Shown here one piece after another: positions 49,136 to 60,500 of a stretch of 64,000 nt of DNA; position 1 is the first letter of the stretch, and each line of letters starts with the position of its first letter. This stretch comes from Marsupella aquatica (lineage: Eukaryota > Marchantiophyta), in the NCBI GenBank assembly GCA_973895155.1, contig OZ316891.1, positions 11,904,001 to 11,968,000 on the forward strand, in the 5' to 3' direction. The notes under the pieces were generated by a model. That model did not search any database and was not told the origin of the DNA. It saw nothing but the letters and a program-made list of their open reading frames with translations. A program made the position numbers and the translations under genes.

Positions 49136-49398
49136 ATTTTGGTATCTTGAGAGCTGTGTGGGTTGCTGACCTCCAGAAATCAAGGCCACGGTCTTGCTTT
49201 TTGGGCATAAGCAAGGGGGGGGGGGGGGGGGTGTTGGACTTTGAGAGGTGTGGTAGATCTGTAGAGGCAGGGGAAGATCTGCTGCTCTTAGTGCAAAAGC
49301 CCAGGCAAAAAAGTGTGGTTGCCAACTTGATGAAGCGCACATTTTGAGTTTGTATCCCGCACCGAGCAGTCTCGGCCCAACTAAAATTCCCCATCTAC

Positions 49399-49414
49399 GA
49401 AAGTTTGAAACGCC
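49399..49414 (+). other. left target-site duplication of SINE copy 2
   Basis: GAAAGTTTGAAACGCC, repeated exactly at 49743-49758. Confidence 0.92.
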
Positions 49415-49742
49415 AACCAATTGGCTTAGGTCAATTGGCTAGGGGATTTTCCTGGAACTGAGAGGTCCCAGGTTCAATCCCCCCTCCACACACTGGGGTG
49501 TGGAGGGTATATGTGTGTGGGTGAGATGGGTGTTGTGGGTAGTGAATTGGAGTTCTGATTATCTGCTCGGTCCCTGGTCGTCCACTTTGTGACCTGATTT
49601 AATCCTCTCTCCTTCCTAGTGCAAGTCCATGTCGGATCTGTTGGGGCTCACCCTGGTCTGGGTTCCCTATAAAAAAACTGTCACATTGGGATGAGGGGAG
49701 TCTAATTGTATTTCCTCCCCATTTCCATTCAAGACAAAAAAA
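49415..49742 (+). mobile_element. tRNA-derived SINE, copy 2 (328 bp)
   Basis: A tRNA-like head carries an A-box-like TGGCTTAGGTCAATTGG (from about 49421) and a perfect B-box GGTTCAATCCC (49471-49481). The body is homologous to copy 1 at 32958-33300 ('ccacactgg..tgtggagggta', 'ggtcgtccactttg', 'aatcctctctccttcctagt', 'ggggctcaccctgg'). It ends in an A-rich tail (ACAAAAAAA) and is bounded by a perfect 16-bp target duplication. Non-coding; mobilisation would depend on a LINE reverse transcriptase. Confidence 0.92.
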
Positions 49743-49758
49743 GAAAGTTTGAAACGCC
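49743..49758 (+). other. right target-site duplication of SINE copy 2
   Basis: GAAAGTTTGAAACGCC, identical to 49399-49414. Confidence 0.92.
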
Positions 49759-49859
49759 CTATTAATATTTTATTATTATTATTGAGATTCAAAGAATGGG
49801 TATTAAAGCTCGTTAGATTATTTAATTTGCAAATAGGAAGATGGAACCTCCTCGGGTGG

Positions 49860-51664
49860 GTGGACAGGCAGAGGGTGCATCGGAGCGTGGACGCCATCTG
49901 TAGTGACGCTTTCGGGAGCGAGAGGAACTTCCGCCAACGCATGAATCCCGCTACTCATCGCTTGCCAATTGCGCACGCCACGCCATCGCCATCGCCACAC
50001 ACACTCTACGTCCAATTCCTTCCTTCCTCCCTCCTTTTGGCCCGTCCATCCGTCCATCCGTCCATCCGTTCCCCTCCTTCCGCTACTCTGCTACCGGTAG
50101 TCTCTGGTCTGGTTAACTGGTTTGGTCTGATCTGGTGGACGAGAGAACCCACTCCGCCCTTTTCGCCCTCGTCTCGCCGTCCCACTCCGTCGGCGACGAC
50201 CACCGTCGCTCACACCACGCCGAACACACCGTCGTTGTGGAGGACACGGTCACCGTCGATTTGCAACACGCCGTTCATTTCGCCGTCCATTCCGTCAGGC
50301 CTGCCGTCCGTCACGGATGGACGGTGCGACGGTCAGCATGGCTCTCTGAGTTGGGCGAGTGACGAGTGAAGAGCTCGAGCGTAGAGAGGGAGTGCTGCGA
50401 TGTCGAGCGTGCGGTTCCGAGCAACGGGGGAAAGGAAGCGAAGCTTGGGAGAGGATAATTTGGGGATGGCCGGTTCGTTTGCAGCAGGGACGGAGATTGC
50501 TCGGAGCTTCCACGGAGTGAGTTTTGATTGACTGGTGGAGGATCCCTCGGAATTTGTAGGGAGAGAGGTAGACGGTGAGTTTGGATTGACTGGCGGTGTG
50601 GATTCCCCGGAATTGAGGGGGAGATTTGAAGCTGAAGTGAAGAAGAGGGTCGGTGAAGGAGTTTTTTCGAATGTTGGACGGATTTGCTGGGGCATGATAG
50701 GACCGAAGTCCGGAGTGGGACAGACAAGGAGATGATACCGGTCACTTGAGAAGACTTAAATTCGGTGATTTCCAGGACCTCAGCGATAGAGAATTCAAAT
50801 TGGGTAGCCGAAGCAACGATCCAGGTCGCCATCGATTTGAATCAGTGACTTGCAGCAGGACTGCAGGAGCAACAAGTTATTCATCGCGCAGGTTTTTAGT
50901 CGCAACCCACGCACTCTCCCAAGCTCGCGCCTGGTCATGGTGTGTCAAGTTTCTTTAACTTCTCGTTGTGGTCAATTCGTGTCTAAGTCTGCCATCCTGG
51001 ACTCGAAGCAAACTTAGATGGAGTAATTCTGTTTCGGACCATGGCTGATGGATGTCATTTCGTGTAGCTCGAAAATTGCACTCCTCAATCAGGAGGTGAT
51101 AATGAAGGATAAGCAATATCATCACCGAGAAAAACCTCCTGGCTCGTGCGTCCATGTCTGTTGCCCCACACAAGTCTTTGATGAGAACAGTATCTCATCG
51201 TTGGAGTACCTGTGTTGCAGCCCATTACTTTGAGCTACCACAGAATATTATCTCAGATGGAGTACATGGCGACATAGACCCCTATTCTTTGAAATTTATA
51301 CAGATCTCCCACGAAAGTTTGTGTGGTAGAAGAGGAGTTTTCTTCGGTTTTCAGTCTGGTTCTGCTAGTAAACTGTATCATGTTCATCAAGTACAAACAG
51401 GTGCCCAACGGTTGCAGCCTGGCGTTCGGGTTCTGAGTTGGGAAACCTAAACACTGGTGATCTCATGGAAATAAAAATAATAGTAATACTGGCTCATTCC
51501 GTGAAAAGGAATTCCAAATGCTCAGTTGTACATTTTGGGCCGAAGCAGGCTTTGTGGCCTGTAAACACTTGTTCAATTTGACCAAAGATTTTGCTATGTT
51601 CTGTATGTGGATGTGAACTTTATGTTGCAGGAAATTTGCCTCTCAAACGAATTTGAAGAATCAG
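49860..51664 (+). promoter_or_regulatory. probable promoter and spliced leader of the DUF3067 gene
   Basis: From about 49.9 kb the sequence becomes GC-rich, with a CCGTCCATCCGTCCATC microsatellite at about 50042-50071. A 3' splice site (TTATGTTGCAG, ending 51630) lies 34 nt before the start codon, so at least one leader intron is likely. The upstream donor is not assigned. The 206-codon frame at 49749-50369 is low-complexity and is not taken as a gene. Confidence 0.45.
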
Positions 51665-53139
51665 ATGGCTACATCTCTAGTGACTGGTTTGCAGTTCCCG
51701 ATACTGGTCTCTGGTTTTGGTACTGGAGGAGATCCGCTCGTTAAGAGTACAAGGAAGTCATCAAGGGACTTGGAACTAGCTTCTTTTAGATGGCTGGGGC
51801 CAAGAAAGGCAATATATGGGGATTACCGAAGGAGTGGGCAAGGAATCGCGCTGCGACAGAGAAAGGCTGGAACAATCCCAGTATTTGCTGCTGTAGGCAG
51901 AGATGCACCTGATGAAGAAGAGGACGGCGAGGAGGAAAGTTCATCGCAAGATAAAGTAAGGTCCAGAAGCTGCATCCTATCTTCGTGGATTTTTGTAATG
52001 CGAAAAATGGCTATGAAGGGACTCAAATGTGATTTCTCTGCAATGTGGTTTTGGGTAGAGGAGATAAGTCAAAGCAAAGTGCCAACGGAATGCAAATAAA
52101 ATTGTGTTTGCCTCTTTCTTGGAGATGCGAATTCGGATCATTTACGTTGTGTTGCTGGAGAGTCATTTGATTGAAGTTATTAATAGGAGGAGGGTTTGGG
52201 TTATGCAGGCTAGCTCCGACTTATTTCGTCAACAAATGGAACAAATGCTAGTGAATGACGCCAAAGATGCCAGATTTGAAGGGAAAGATCTTGCTCAACT
52301 TATCCGAAATAAATATGGACGGTCCTATGATGTGCAACTTATTAAAAAGGTAAGTCCTTGCAGATACAGAAGTTTTACCGCCTTGTAAATACGACAATTG
52401 TCTCGCAACACAACGCAGGGTGTATATGGGAGACCGTTACCAAATGTCTCTCTTCTGTCACGAAATGTTTGTGTAAAGGGCATGAGACACTGCAACAATG
52501 TTTTGTTCGTAGGTGTGTAATGCATATCTTATGGGACTTTATGTGCAGGAGTTTCTTGGGCGACAACTGCTGGCAATGAATGTCATGTGGAAGTATCGTG
52601 AACAGGTATATCTATACTGCTATCAGAAACCCTAACGGGTTGAGATAACCATCTCTCATTTCTAGAAGAGCCGCCAACTGGCGGCAGGTGCACTTTTGGT
52701 CTGTCTACCTAAAGAGCAAAAACACAGAGAAGTGGGTAATTCATTAGAAACCGACTGTGAACTGACGTTTGTGGAAATTGTTGCAGAGATCGTTTCCTTT
52801 GACAGAGGAAGAATATCTACTGCATCTAGATTATATTGCTCAGAACTTAAGAGGTTGGGGGGCAGTTTCATTTGTCCGAGAAAGCCTGGAGAAGACAAAA
52901 GAACGACCTCGAATTGGAAAGGTCAGATGGTGTTTTCCTCACTAAGATTTCAATTCCCGAATCCTTGAAGACTGAGTCAAGATGGTTTTGGCTGTGAAGG
53001 TCCTTGAAAGTGTGGACCATTCCTTGTTGAAGCCAACGGTGGTTGCTAATAATTCCAAAATTGATTTTCTCAGGCTGTGAGCATCTTCATTAACCCGGAC
53101 GAATCAGGGGAACGTTCCAGGGAGTGGATCAAGAGATGA
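51665..53139 (+). CDS. chloroplast-type DUF3067 family protein, five coding exons
   Basis: Exons 51665-51955, 52209-52349, 52549-52605, 52787-52921 and 53074-53139 join with every junction in phase 0 and GT-AG introns, giving 229 residues. Residues 1-70 are Ser/Arg/Lys-rich with few acidic residues, as in a plastid transit peptide, followed by a short acidic spacer (DEEEDGEEE). The conserved domain starts in exon 2 (KDLAQLIRNKYGRSYDVQL), continues through the 19-residue exon 3 (MNVMWKYREQ) and exon 4 (SFPLTEEEYLLHLDYIAQ, then ERPRIGK), and ends with AVSIFIN and REWIKR. This is the order seen in cyanobacterial DUF3067 proteins ('WGRSYDVQL', 'MWRYLEQ', 'FPLSEEEY', 'RPRLGKAVSI'). Function is unknown; the cyanobacterial ancestry implies a plastid role. 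The ATG at 51665 is the first after the leader splice acceptor in this frame. Confidence 0.93.
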
Positions 53140-53236
53140 TTTTTTACGCATTGAATTAAAATAGATTCCATTGATGTAGATATAGAAGATTGGCTGCCAT
53201 TTCTGTCACTCTCCCTTGACGGAATTGCTTGTACCA

Positions 53237-54010
53237 TTATAACCCATCGACTCTCTGTGTGACAGAGAGTTGCATGCTGTAATCCTCAGTTTTAACCATT
53301 GTTCTCCATTCGAGAATATTTCTGTCCAATTGATTTATTTGCAATTCAAATATTTTAATCGAGAATCTCCGTAGGGCCCCGTTGGTATTTCTTGTGAGGG
53401 GAACTGAATGTGGTGTGCAAATGAATTTTTTTCGATACGGATGACATGTGGGATTTCTATGACTTGTCATGGGAATGGTAACTTCACTGTGACGATCTGC
53501 GAGTATACAAAATGCCCTCCTTCGGTAAGGTGATCAATCCTCGGGTCTTCTCGATGGCCTTTCTCGTAAAGCAAATGAGCAAACTGTTCTCTCAGTTCTA
53601 CGACACGTGGTCGAAGTGCCTGTTTCATTGTTGAAGAAGCCTTCGTAAGTATTGGACATAAAAGTGTGGAACTTCATGTCTGCCAAGAAGAGAGGAATTG
53701 GTTGAAGGAAGGGGGAATCTGGCATTACTTGGATGACTCCACCCGGGGCGAAAGTTAGTAAAGACATTACAAACTGCAGGATGGTTTCATCACGACCTAC
53801 CGCTGGCGTGATGGGAGAACCCTAGAGGAGAGGCATTCTAGCTACAGACCAGCCGAATCTAAGGAATCGAGAGGAGAAAGGAAATGACGAACTTGTATTC
53901 AATAGCGTTTCAGCATCGTAATTATTGCCGCGAATCCAAATCTTGGAAAAGTCGATGTCATTGTTGTGAAATTTCTTATCGAGGATCACTGGATTGGCTG
54001 CGGTTGACAC
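53237..54010 (-). pseudogene. possible gene relic: one minus frame with two internal stops
   Basis: A single minus-strand frame runs 258 codons from 54010 to 53237 with stops only at 53822-53824 and 53534-53536. I do not recognise a family; the peptide includes IWIRGNNYDAETLL and MSLLTFAPGGVIQVMPDS. Such a frame could arise by chance in a window this size, so this is a weak call. Confidence 0.2.
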
Positions 54011-55062
54011 TTATCGACTCTATGGACCTCGTCACTGACTAAATCTCAAGAGGTTGCATAAACAGCGGTCTTACTACAGCAGTTTGACTTCCAAACTGTG
54101 GTTCTTTCATTTATTTTTCTTCTTTTCTAAAAACTTCTGCGGTAGTACACAGGAAGTGGGAACGACTGAGACTCACGGGATCTACTGAGTTACACACTTT
54201 TCCATTATTTTGAAATCGGAGTCGAATGCAATTCCATAGGTAGACTACAGCTCTCGTAACACAGGACGACCACGGGCCCATCAACCATAGTAATGGGGCA
54301 CCCAGTCCAGTAATATCACTACAAGAAAGGTTTAGTAGAAAAACAAGACTGCAGGCAAAGGAGGCCAGTTGAACCTGAAAGGCACAAGAACCACGAAACC
54401 GGTAAGAATCGTATAAAAAGTAAAGACCCTAGAGGACTGTCAGCCAGCATGAAGAACAGACAGGTAATAACGAAGAAACCACTGCAATTGGCATGTGAGT
54501 TACACACTCTTGAGAATGATGAGCTTACGGGTACGAGTTTGAGATTAATTCCCTCCTCCGACCTTATTACCTTAAGGTTTTAAAGTATACTGTGTGCACC
54601 AAAAGCTTTGTGTTCTAGCAACTAGTGACTATCTTCAAGCACATCTCTTCTCTACATATATATGACATACACTAGTGTAGAGGTCTTATCTCAAAGAACG
54701 ATGGGCTTAGGAATTTTCGTTCTGCAGTTGAGGCCGTACACACTTCAAGCCGGGCGCTGCAGTAACTAAAAAAACACTTCAATATAGATTTCTGCCTACA
54801 GTACAGTAAGTTTCTGTAAGGATTACGCCCGTGGCCGCAACAGTCGACTTCGAGAGCACTAATCGTGCGGAGGTTGCCTTGCATCTCTTGCACCTCTTGT
54901 ACCTCACAGTCTGACTGTCAAATATGCAACCCTGGATTTCCTTGTTACTAATCACGTGACACATTTGGGACGGACTTCGAGTACCTAGCCTGTGATTCCC
55001 AGTGCATCTTGGAGTTTGAGAGGTGATACTAAGGATCCTAAGATCGTTGTACACTTCAATTT
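54011..55062. other. gene-free stretch
   Basis: No recognisable gene, RNA or paired repeat ends. Short frames only. Confidence 0.4.
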
Positions 55063-55500
55063 ACGACGGCCTCCATGCATGAAATGTGTTCGTTTGAAGC
55101 AAAACGAGACAGTTCAGACTCCCCTTGGGTACCTCCAACTTGAGATGGATAGTTTTTATTCAATTTTAATGACAGGTCTTCACTTTTGACAAGGCTACCA
55201 TCCCCGATACTACGACGGTATCATGCATGAAATGTATATTTCTAGAGCAAAACAAGAGAGTTTACAGCCCCCTTGGGAACCTTCAACTTCAGATGGATAC
55301 TTTTATTCAATTTAATGACGGGTCTTTACTTTTGACAAGGCTTGCATCCCCGATACTACGACGGCCTCATGCATAAAATGTATGTTTTTAAAGCAAAACG
55401 AGAGAGTTTACAGCTCCCTTGAGAACCTCCAACTTGAAATTGATACTTTTCATTCAATCATGACAGGTCTTTACTTTTGACAAGGATTCCATCCCTGGTA
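55063..55500. repeat. tandem repeat, about 147 bp x 3
   Basis: Units start at ACGACGG (55063, 55212 and 55358) and share 'catgcatgaaatgt', 'gcaaaacgagagagtt', 'cccttgggaacctccaactt', 'gatactttt.attcaat', GACAGGTCTTTACTTTTGAC and 'aaggct..catccc'. Similarity is roughly 85-90 percent by eye. No frame is conserved through all three. Confidence 0.88.
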
Positions 55501-56808
55501 CGAGTGGAAATATCTTGTGGTAGGACTCACCGTCGCTCTGGAAAGGGTCCCATTCTCGGGCCACTTTAAGACCCTGGCGTTCTAAATAGCCCATCCCAGT
55601 GGTTTCAAGGGCTCTCACTAGTCCAGGGTGTCAGTATGTTGTTCACGAATTGAGAACACTGAAACTTTTCAACTTCATGTGAACCGAATCTGTGACTCTT
55701 CTAGACGTCGTATGACTACATTCCTAGGTATTGGTTTGTTATGGCGACTTACTCTGAGTTAATTTAGTCATATTGGCTATTCAGACAAGTCGATAATAGC
55801 CAAGTTTAGGCGGTATGAGTTTCCACCGAGGGCATGCTCAGAACTACACTTTTCAAGCTTTTCTCCCTGAATTCTGTTTTGGTGATTATGTCTTTGAGTT
55901 CCTGGTGCATAGCTTCCCGGTCCTTGTGTTGTATTGTTAGGCTGTTGCTTTGCCGCTGGAATGCATACAGCGAGGCATACAGCCTCAGTCCGTGCTTCCT
56001 CTCTCTCTCGAAAGAGGACTCACATAGGCCTCTGAACGAGCTGTCTAGCAGTCACACACCCCAGAAGGACGTCTCAGTTGTTGGAAGGACAATCTAATGT
56101 CACTAAAAGGCTCAATTTAGGCCGTAATGGGACTTCAACTCAAGAAGCCCTGATTAGAATGACAGAATTTCAGTCATCGAATGGACTCACAAAGCCACAC
56201 AAAGACTCATTGAATTAATGTGTAACATACATTTCAAATGGCGAGACGCAAATAGCTTCTATGTACAGCTTGATACTGCACTACCTGAGCGAGACTCCAG
56301 AACGTTCATCATGTCCAACATCTTCCAAGGAAATCTCAAAAGATCAAAGCTTGATAACGTTACTCTTCTTTGTAATGACTAATTGCAAGGGACATCGGAT
56401 AACTAATGATCTTGAAGAAAGGTAGGCACTGGCCGCGTTCTTGGTCGCAAAGTTGCTGCTCTTGGCGTGGTCTGTCAACAATCATTGAAGAGGGGCATGG
56501 GCACCTGCTCCCGCACTTGTTGGACTTCGGAGATGACGTCACTTCCCGAGCTCCATGCCTCGACTTGCTACGCTCATGAAAATCGTCAGTTGGTTGTGTC
56601 GAAAAGGTTGCCGTATATGCAATTATGAAAGGAGCTTCCGATTCGCCAAAGAACGGGAGAAAAGAGATCATGATTCGGTGGGGATCCAAGTGTTGAGTTT
56701 CGAGCCTCGAGAATTCACTCAAGTATGCACTGCGTGCTGTCTTCTGTACTGCAAAGATGCCATGATGATCCTCAGAGAGCAGGACTTGCAAGAAAGCTGA
56801 AAAAGGTT
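55501..56808. other. gene-free stretch left of the copia element
   Basis: Frames up to 143 codons (56360-56791, minus) have no family signature. No exon-like conservation is recognised. Confidence 0.4.
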
Positions 56809-56813
56809 GGTCT
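56809..56813 (+). other. left target-site duplication of the copia element
   Basis: GGTCT, exactly matched at 61916-61920. A 5-bp duplication is standard for copia integrases. Confidence 0.93.
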
Positions 56814-57075
56814 TGTTGATAAAACTATCTAGCGTGACTAAGATACCGGAACAGTCAACGGGAAGCACATAAGTACTCGGGGAAAGGGCAAGGAGTGCAG
56901 GGGGCGACAAAGAGGCGCCGCATAGTAGAAGAGCCAAAGAGAAGGGGCGAAAGGATCAGATGGATGCAACCTAGATCTAAAGGTAAGCAGCAAGGGACAG
57001 AAGACGACAACGAACAGAAAGTGGGCCCCTATACTGAAGGGGAAAAAGAGGTACTGAAGATCGTAGTTTCCAACA
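56814..57075 (-). repeat. 3' LTR of the copia element (262 bp)
   Basis: Bounded by TG...CA (TGTTGATAAAAC on the left, GTTTCCAACA on the right, plus-strand reading). It differs from the other LTR at only about four positions by eye. In the element's own orientation (minus) this is the downstream LTR. Confidence 0.95.
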
Positions 57076-57084
57076 CCCCCTCTC
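57076..57084 (-). other. polypurine tract of the copia element
   Basis: Read on the minus strand, GAGAGGGGG directly precedes the 3' LTR, the usual primer site for plus-strand DNA synthesis. Confidence 0.85.
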
Positions 57085-57131
57085 GATCTGAAGTCGCAGG
57101 AAACAAACGGGAGAGAGAGAGATGATGCAGG

Positions 57132-57593
57132 TCAACGAGAGTACCACTGTAGGTATAGTGCGGGAGTGCAGTGTACACATATGATGAACCTAGATGAGAA
57201 GAGAGGACCTAACCGAATGCCAAGGAAATCTCGATGCTTTTCAAAAATTTGCCGACAGACTTGTTTGGTGAAAATGTCAGCATGTTGGTCATCGGTGTTG
57301 ATGTATTGTAAAGAGACTTCGCCTTCAAGAATCCTTTCACGTACAAAGTGGTGTTTGGCCTCAATGTGTTTGGTGCGAGCATGGAAGATCGGATTCAGAG
57401 CAAGTCGAATAGATCCTTGGTTATCACAGTGTAAGTGTAGATCGTGAGAAGTAGGGATTGCAGCTTCGTGTAGGTCCTTGTGGATGGTGGCATTGTCGCA
57501 TTGAACAGGAACGGTGACGTTTGAGGTATGTTGGAGCTCGCGAAGTAATCGACGTAGGTACACAGCTTCCTTAGTAGCCTCAGAGAGGGCCTT
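57132..57593 (-). pseudogene. RNase H remainder of the copia polyprotein, cut off by a stop codon
   Basis: In the same frame as gag-pol, immediately after the TAG at 57594-57596. It continues KALSEATKEAVYLRRLLREL and later carries HCDNQGSIRLALNPIFHART, HIEAKHHFVRE and ADIFTKQ, the conserved end of copia RNase H. About 153 codons. The expected residue at the stop is Tyr (TAC/TAT in 'TEAEYKAL'-type motifs), so a single base change explains the break. Confidence 0.92.
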
Positions 57594-60500
57594 CTACTCA
57601 GGTTCGGTGGTGCTGTCCGAAATTGTGGGTTGTCGTTTGCTAGCCCAGGAGATAGGCCCAGAAGCCAGGGTGAAGACATAGCCAGCAGTAGAGCGCCGAG
57701 TATCGAGGCATCCAAGGTAGTCCGCATCAGTATATCCTGTGAGAAGAAGCTGAGAGGAGCGTTTGTAGTGGATCCCATAATCGAGTGTCTTCTTAACGTA
57801 CCGAAGAATGTGCTTGGCAGCTTCCAAGTGCTGCAAGTGAGGTTGAGACATAAAACGAGCCACCATACCAACTGAGTAGGATAGATCCGGTCGAGTGGTC
57901 GTAAGGAACAGTAGTTTACCCACAAGGGTGCAATACTCTGAGCGGTCAACGGGAGCCATGTTAGAGTTAGATTGAGTGGCGAATCCTTCTGGTAGAGGAG
58001 TGTGGGCAGGCCTGCATTCGGTCATATCGCAATCACGAAGAATCTGTTCGGCATAGGTGTGCTGGTGAAGAAGCATACCGTTTGCAGTCTTGGTGAACTC
58101 CACACCGAGATATTTGCGGATTTCACCAAGATCCTTCATTTCGTACCGATTCTGAAGATTGAGCTTGATAGTGTCGATGAGTGCCAAATCATTGCCGGTA
58201 ATAAGAAGGTCGTCCACGTAAAGGAGTAAGAGCACAATAGAGGACCCCTGAAATAAGTAATACAGGTTGGGGTCAGCATCGCTCCGGGTCCAACCTTGTT
58301 CGTGAAGGTACTTATCAATCTCTTGATACCATTCACGGGGGGATTGCTTCAGTCCATAGATGGATTTGTTGAGCCGACAAACAAGGTGCTCCAATCCTTT
58401 ACGAGCAAAGCCAGGCGGTTGTTGCATGAAAAGGAGCTCTTTAAGAGTCCCGTTGAGGAATGCAGTAACAACGTCCATATGACTGATAGGCCAACCAGAT
58501 GCAACAGCAAGAGCGATAACAGCACGAAGAGTTGACCAGCGAACGACGGGTGCAAAAGTGTCATTATAATCTATGCCAGGTTGCTGCCCAAGACCCCTAG
58601 CAACAAGACGAGCTTTAAGACGTGCGCGCGTTGGGTTATTGGCGTCATGGATAGGTTTAGATTTGTACAGCCATTTTGATGAAATTGCACGTCTCCCCGG
58701 GGGTAACTCCACAAGGTCCCATGTCTCATTTTTAATCAAGCTGTCATATTCTTCCTGCATAGCACTGCACCAGCCAGGGTCTTGTATAGCATCACGGAAG
58801 GCAATAGTGTCACTAACAGGGTTAGCGGTTTCGATAATGCATAAGTCTACATCCTCCGGGATATGCATTTCATAGTCCCCACTACGAGCCCAGATTGGAA
58901 GCTGCTTGGCCCTTGACCCGCGGCGTTTTGGTAGCGGATTAAACTGAACATTTGGAGCAAGGGTGGAGTTACAGGGCAGAGGAGGAGCCTCGTCGATGGT
59001 GGGGTCGACGTTGTGGACATGAGTCCCACCGTGATTGCCAAGGTCAGCAACGTCCTTGATGGTGTTGTCATTGGGGAGCTGGGTCCCATCAAGATTGCTA
59101 GGGGCATCGTGAGCAGCATGGTCAAGAACATGATGTTCGTCCCCTTCTGGCTCAGAAGGAGCCTCAGTTGCCAGGAGAAGGTCAAGAAAAATGTCCGACT
59201 GGGCAGGAGGAGCACGAAAATCTCCAGGGGAGTCTTCAATAAAGGTGACATTGGAGGAGATAAGGATCCGATGAGAGAGGGGGTCAAAACAGCGGTAGCC
59301 TTTGGTGTTGAGGTCATAACCAATGAAGACAGAAGGGATAGCTTGCGAGCCAAATTTCCCATCGGACTTAGTAGGGAGGCGAACAAAAGCTGAGCAGCCA
59401 AGGACACGGAGGTGAGAGAGATCAGGCTTCATACCATAGAGAGCCTCAAAGGGCGTCGAGAGATGAAGGGCCCGAGTGGAACATCGATTGAGAACATAGG
59501 TGGCAGCTTTGACTGCCTCAGGCCAGAGGAAGCGAGGATATTTACCCTCAACATATATACTCCTGGCGGCCTCAAGTAAAGTGCGATTTTTGCGTTCAGC
59601 TACCCCATTTTGGTGGGGGGTACTAGGGGCAGTCAGTTGACGGCGAATCCCGTGGTGGCTGCAGAACTCAATAAATTCTTGGGACATGTATTCGCCACCT
59701 CGATCAGAGCGTAAACAGGAGAGCTTGGTGCCAAATTGATTTTCGGCAGCAGTTTTGAACGTCTTGAAGCAGCGGAAAGTCTCATGTTTGTGAGAGAGAT
59801 AATAGACCCACGTAAAACGGGAAAAATCGTCGATGAAGGTCAAGATGTACTTGACGGGGGAGCTGGAGTGGATGGGCCCGCAAAGATCAGAATGCACCAG
59901 ATCCAAAACACGTGATGTGCGTCGAATGGAGTGCTTGGGGACATTGTCACGATGAGTTTTGCCGAGGATACATGACGTACATTGCTTCTTCTGAAAGGAG
60001 AGCAAGGGAACACCAGTGACAAGGTGTCGGGCAGTCATGTGATGTGCAGTTTGAAAGTTGAGATGAGCCAGACGCCGGTGCCATAAATAGACAATGTCAG
60101 TCTCCACATTGGTGATGGTATTCGCTTCATGTGTCAAACAAGGCGGAGGATAAGAGCCGGAGGACGACAGTTGATACAAACTGTTCTGCGGTGATCGAGA
60201 TGCCTGGAGAAAGACGGATGATGGGTTGTCTTTGTCAAACACTAAGCAAGACTTAGAGTCAAACAAAATAAGATGACCAGCATCGGCAAGTTTGCCCACA
60301 GACATAAGATTTTTGTGAACACCAGGCACGTAAAGAACATTGTTGATAGCTTTATTGTCAACATGAGCAGTGCCATTGCCAGCAATGGGCAAAGTGTTAC
60401 CGCTAGCAGTGGTTACACCAGGACCAGAAGGGCCAGCCGGCTGGAAAGTCTCTAACGCTGAGCGATGTCCTGTGATGTGATTGCTAGCACCGGAGTCCAT

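Noticed and set aside
49749-50369. 206-codon plus-strand frame
   Set aside because: GC-rich, low-complexity leader or promoter of the DUF3067 gene with a CCGTCCATC microsatellite; no domain and strong frames on both strands.
58847-59407. Frames of 126-186 codons overlapping copia gag-pol on both strands
   Set aside because: Shadows of the polyprotein in other frames.
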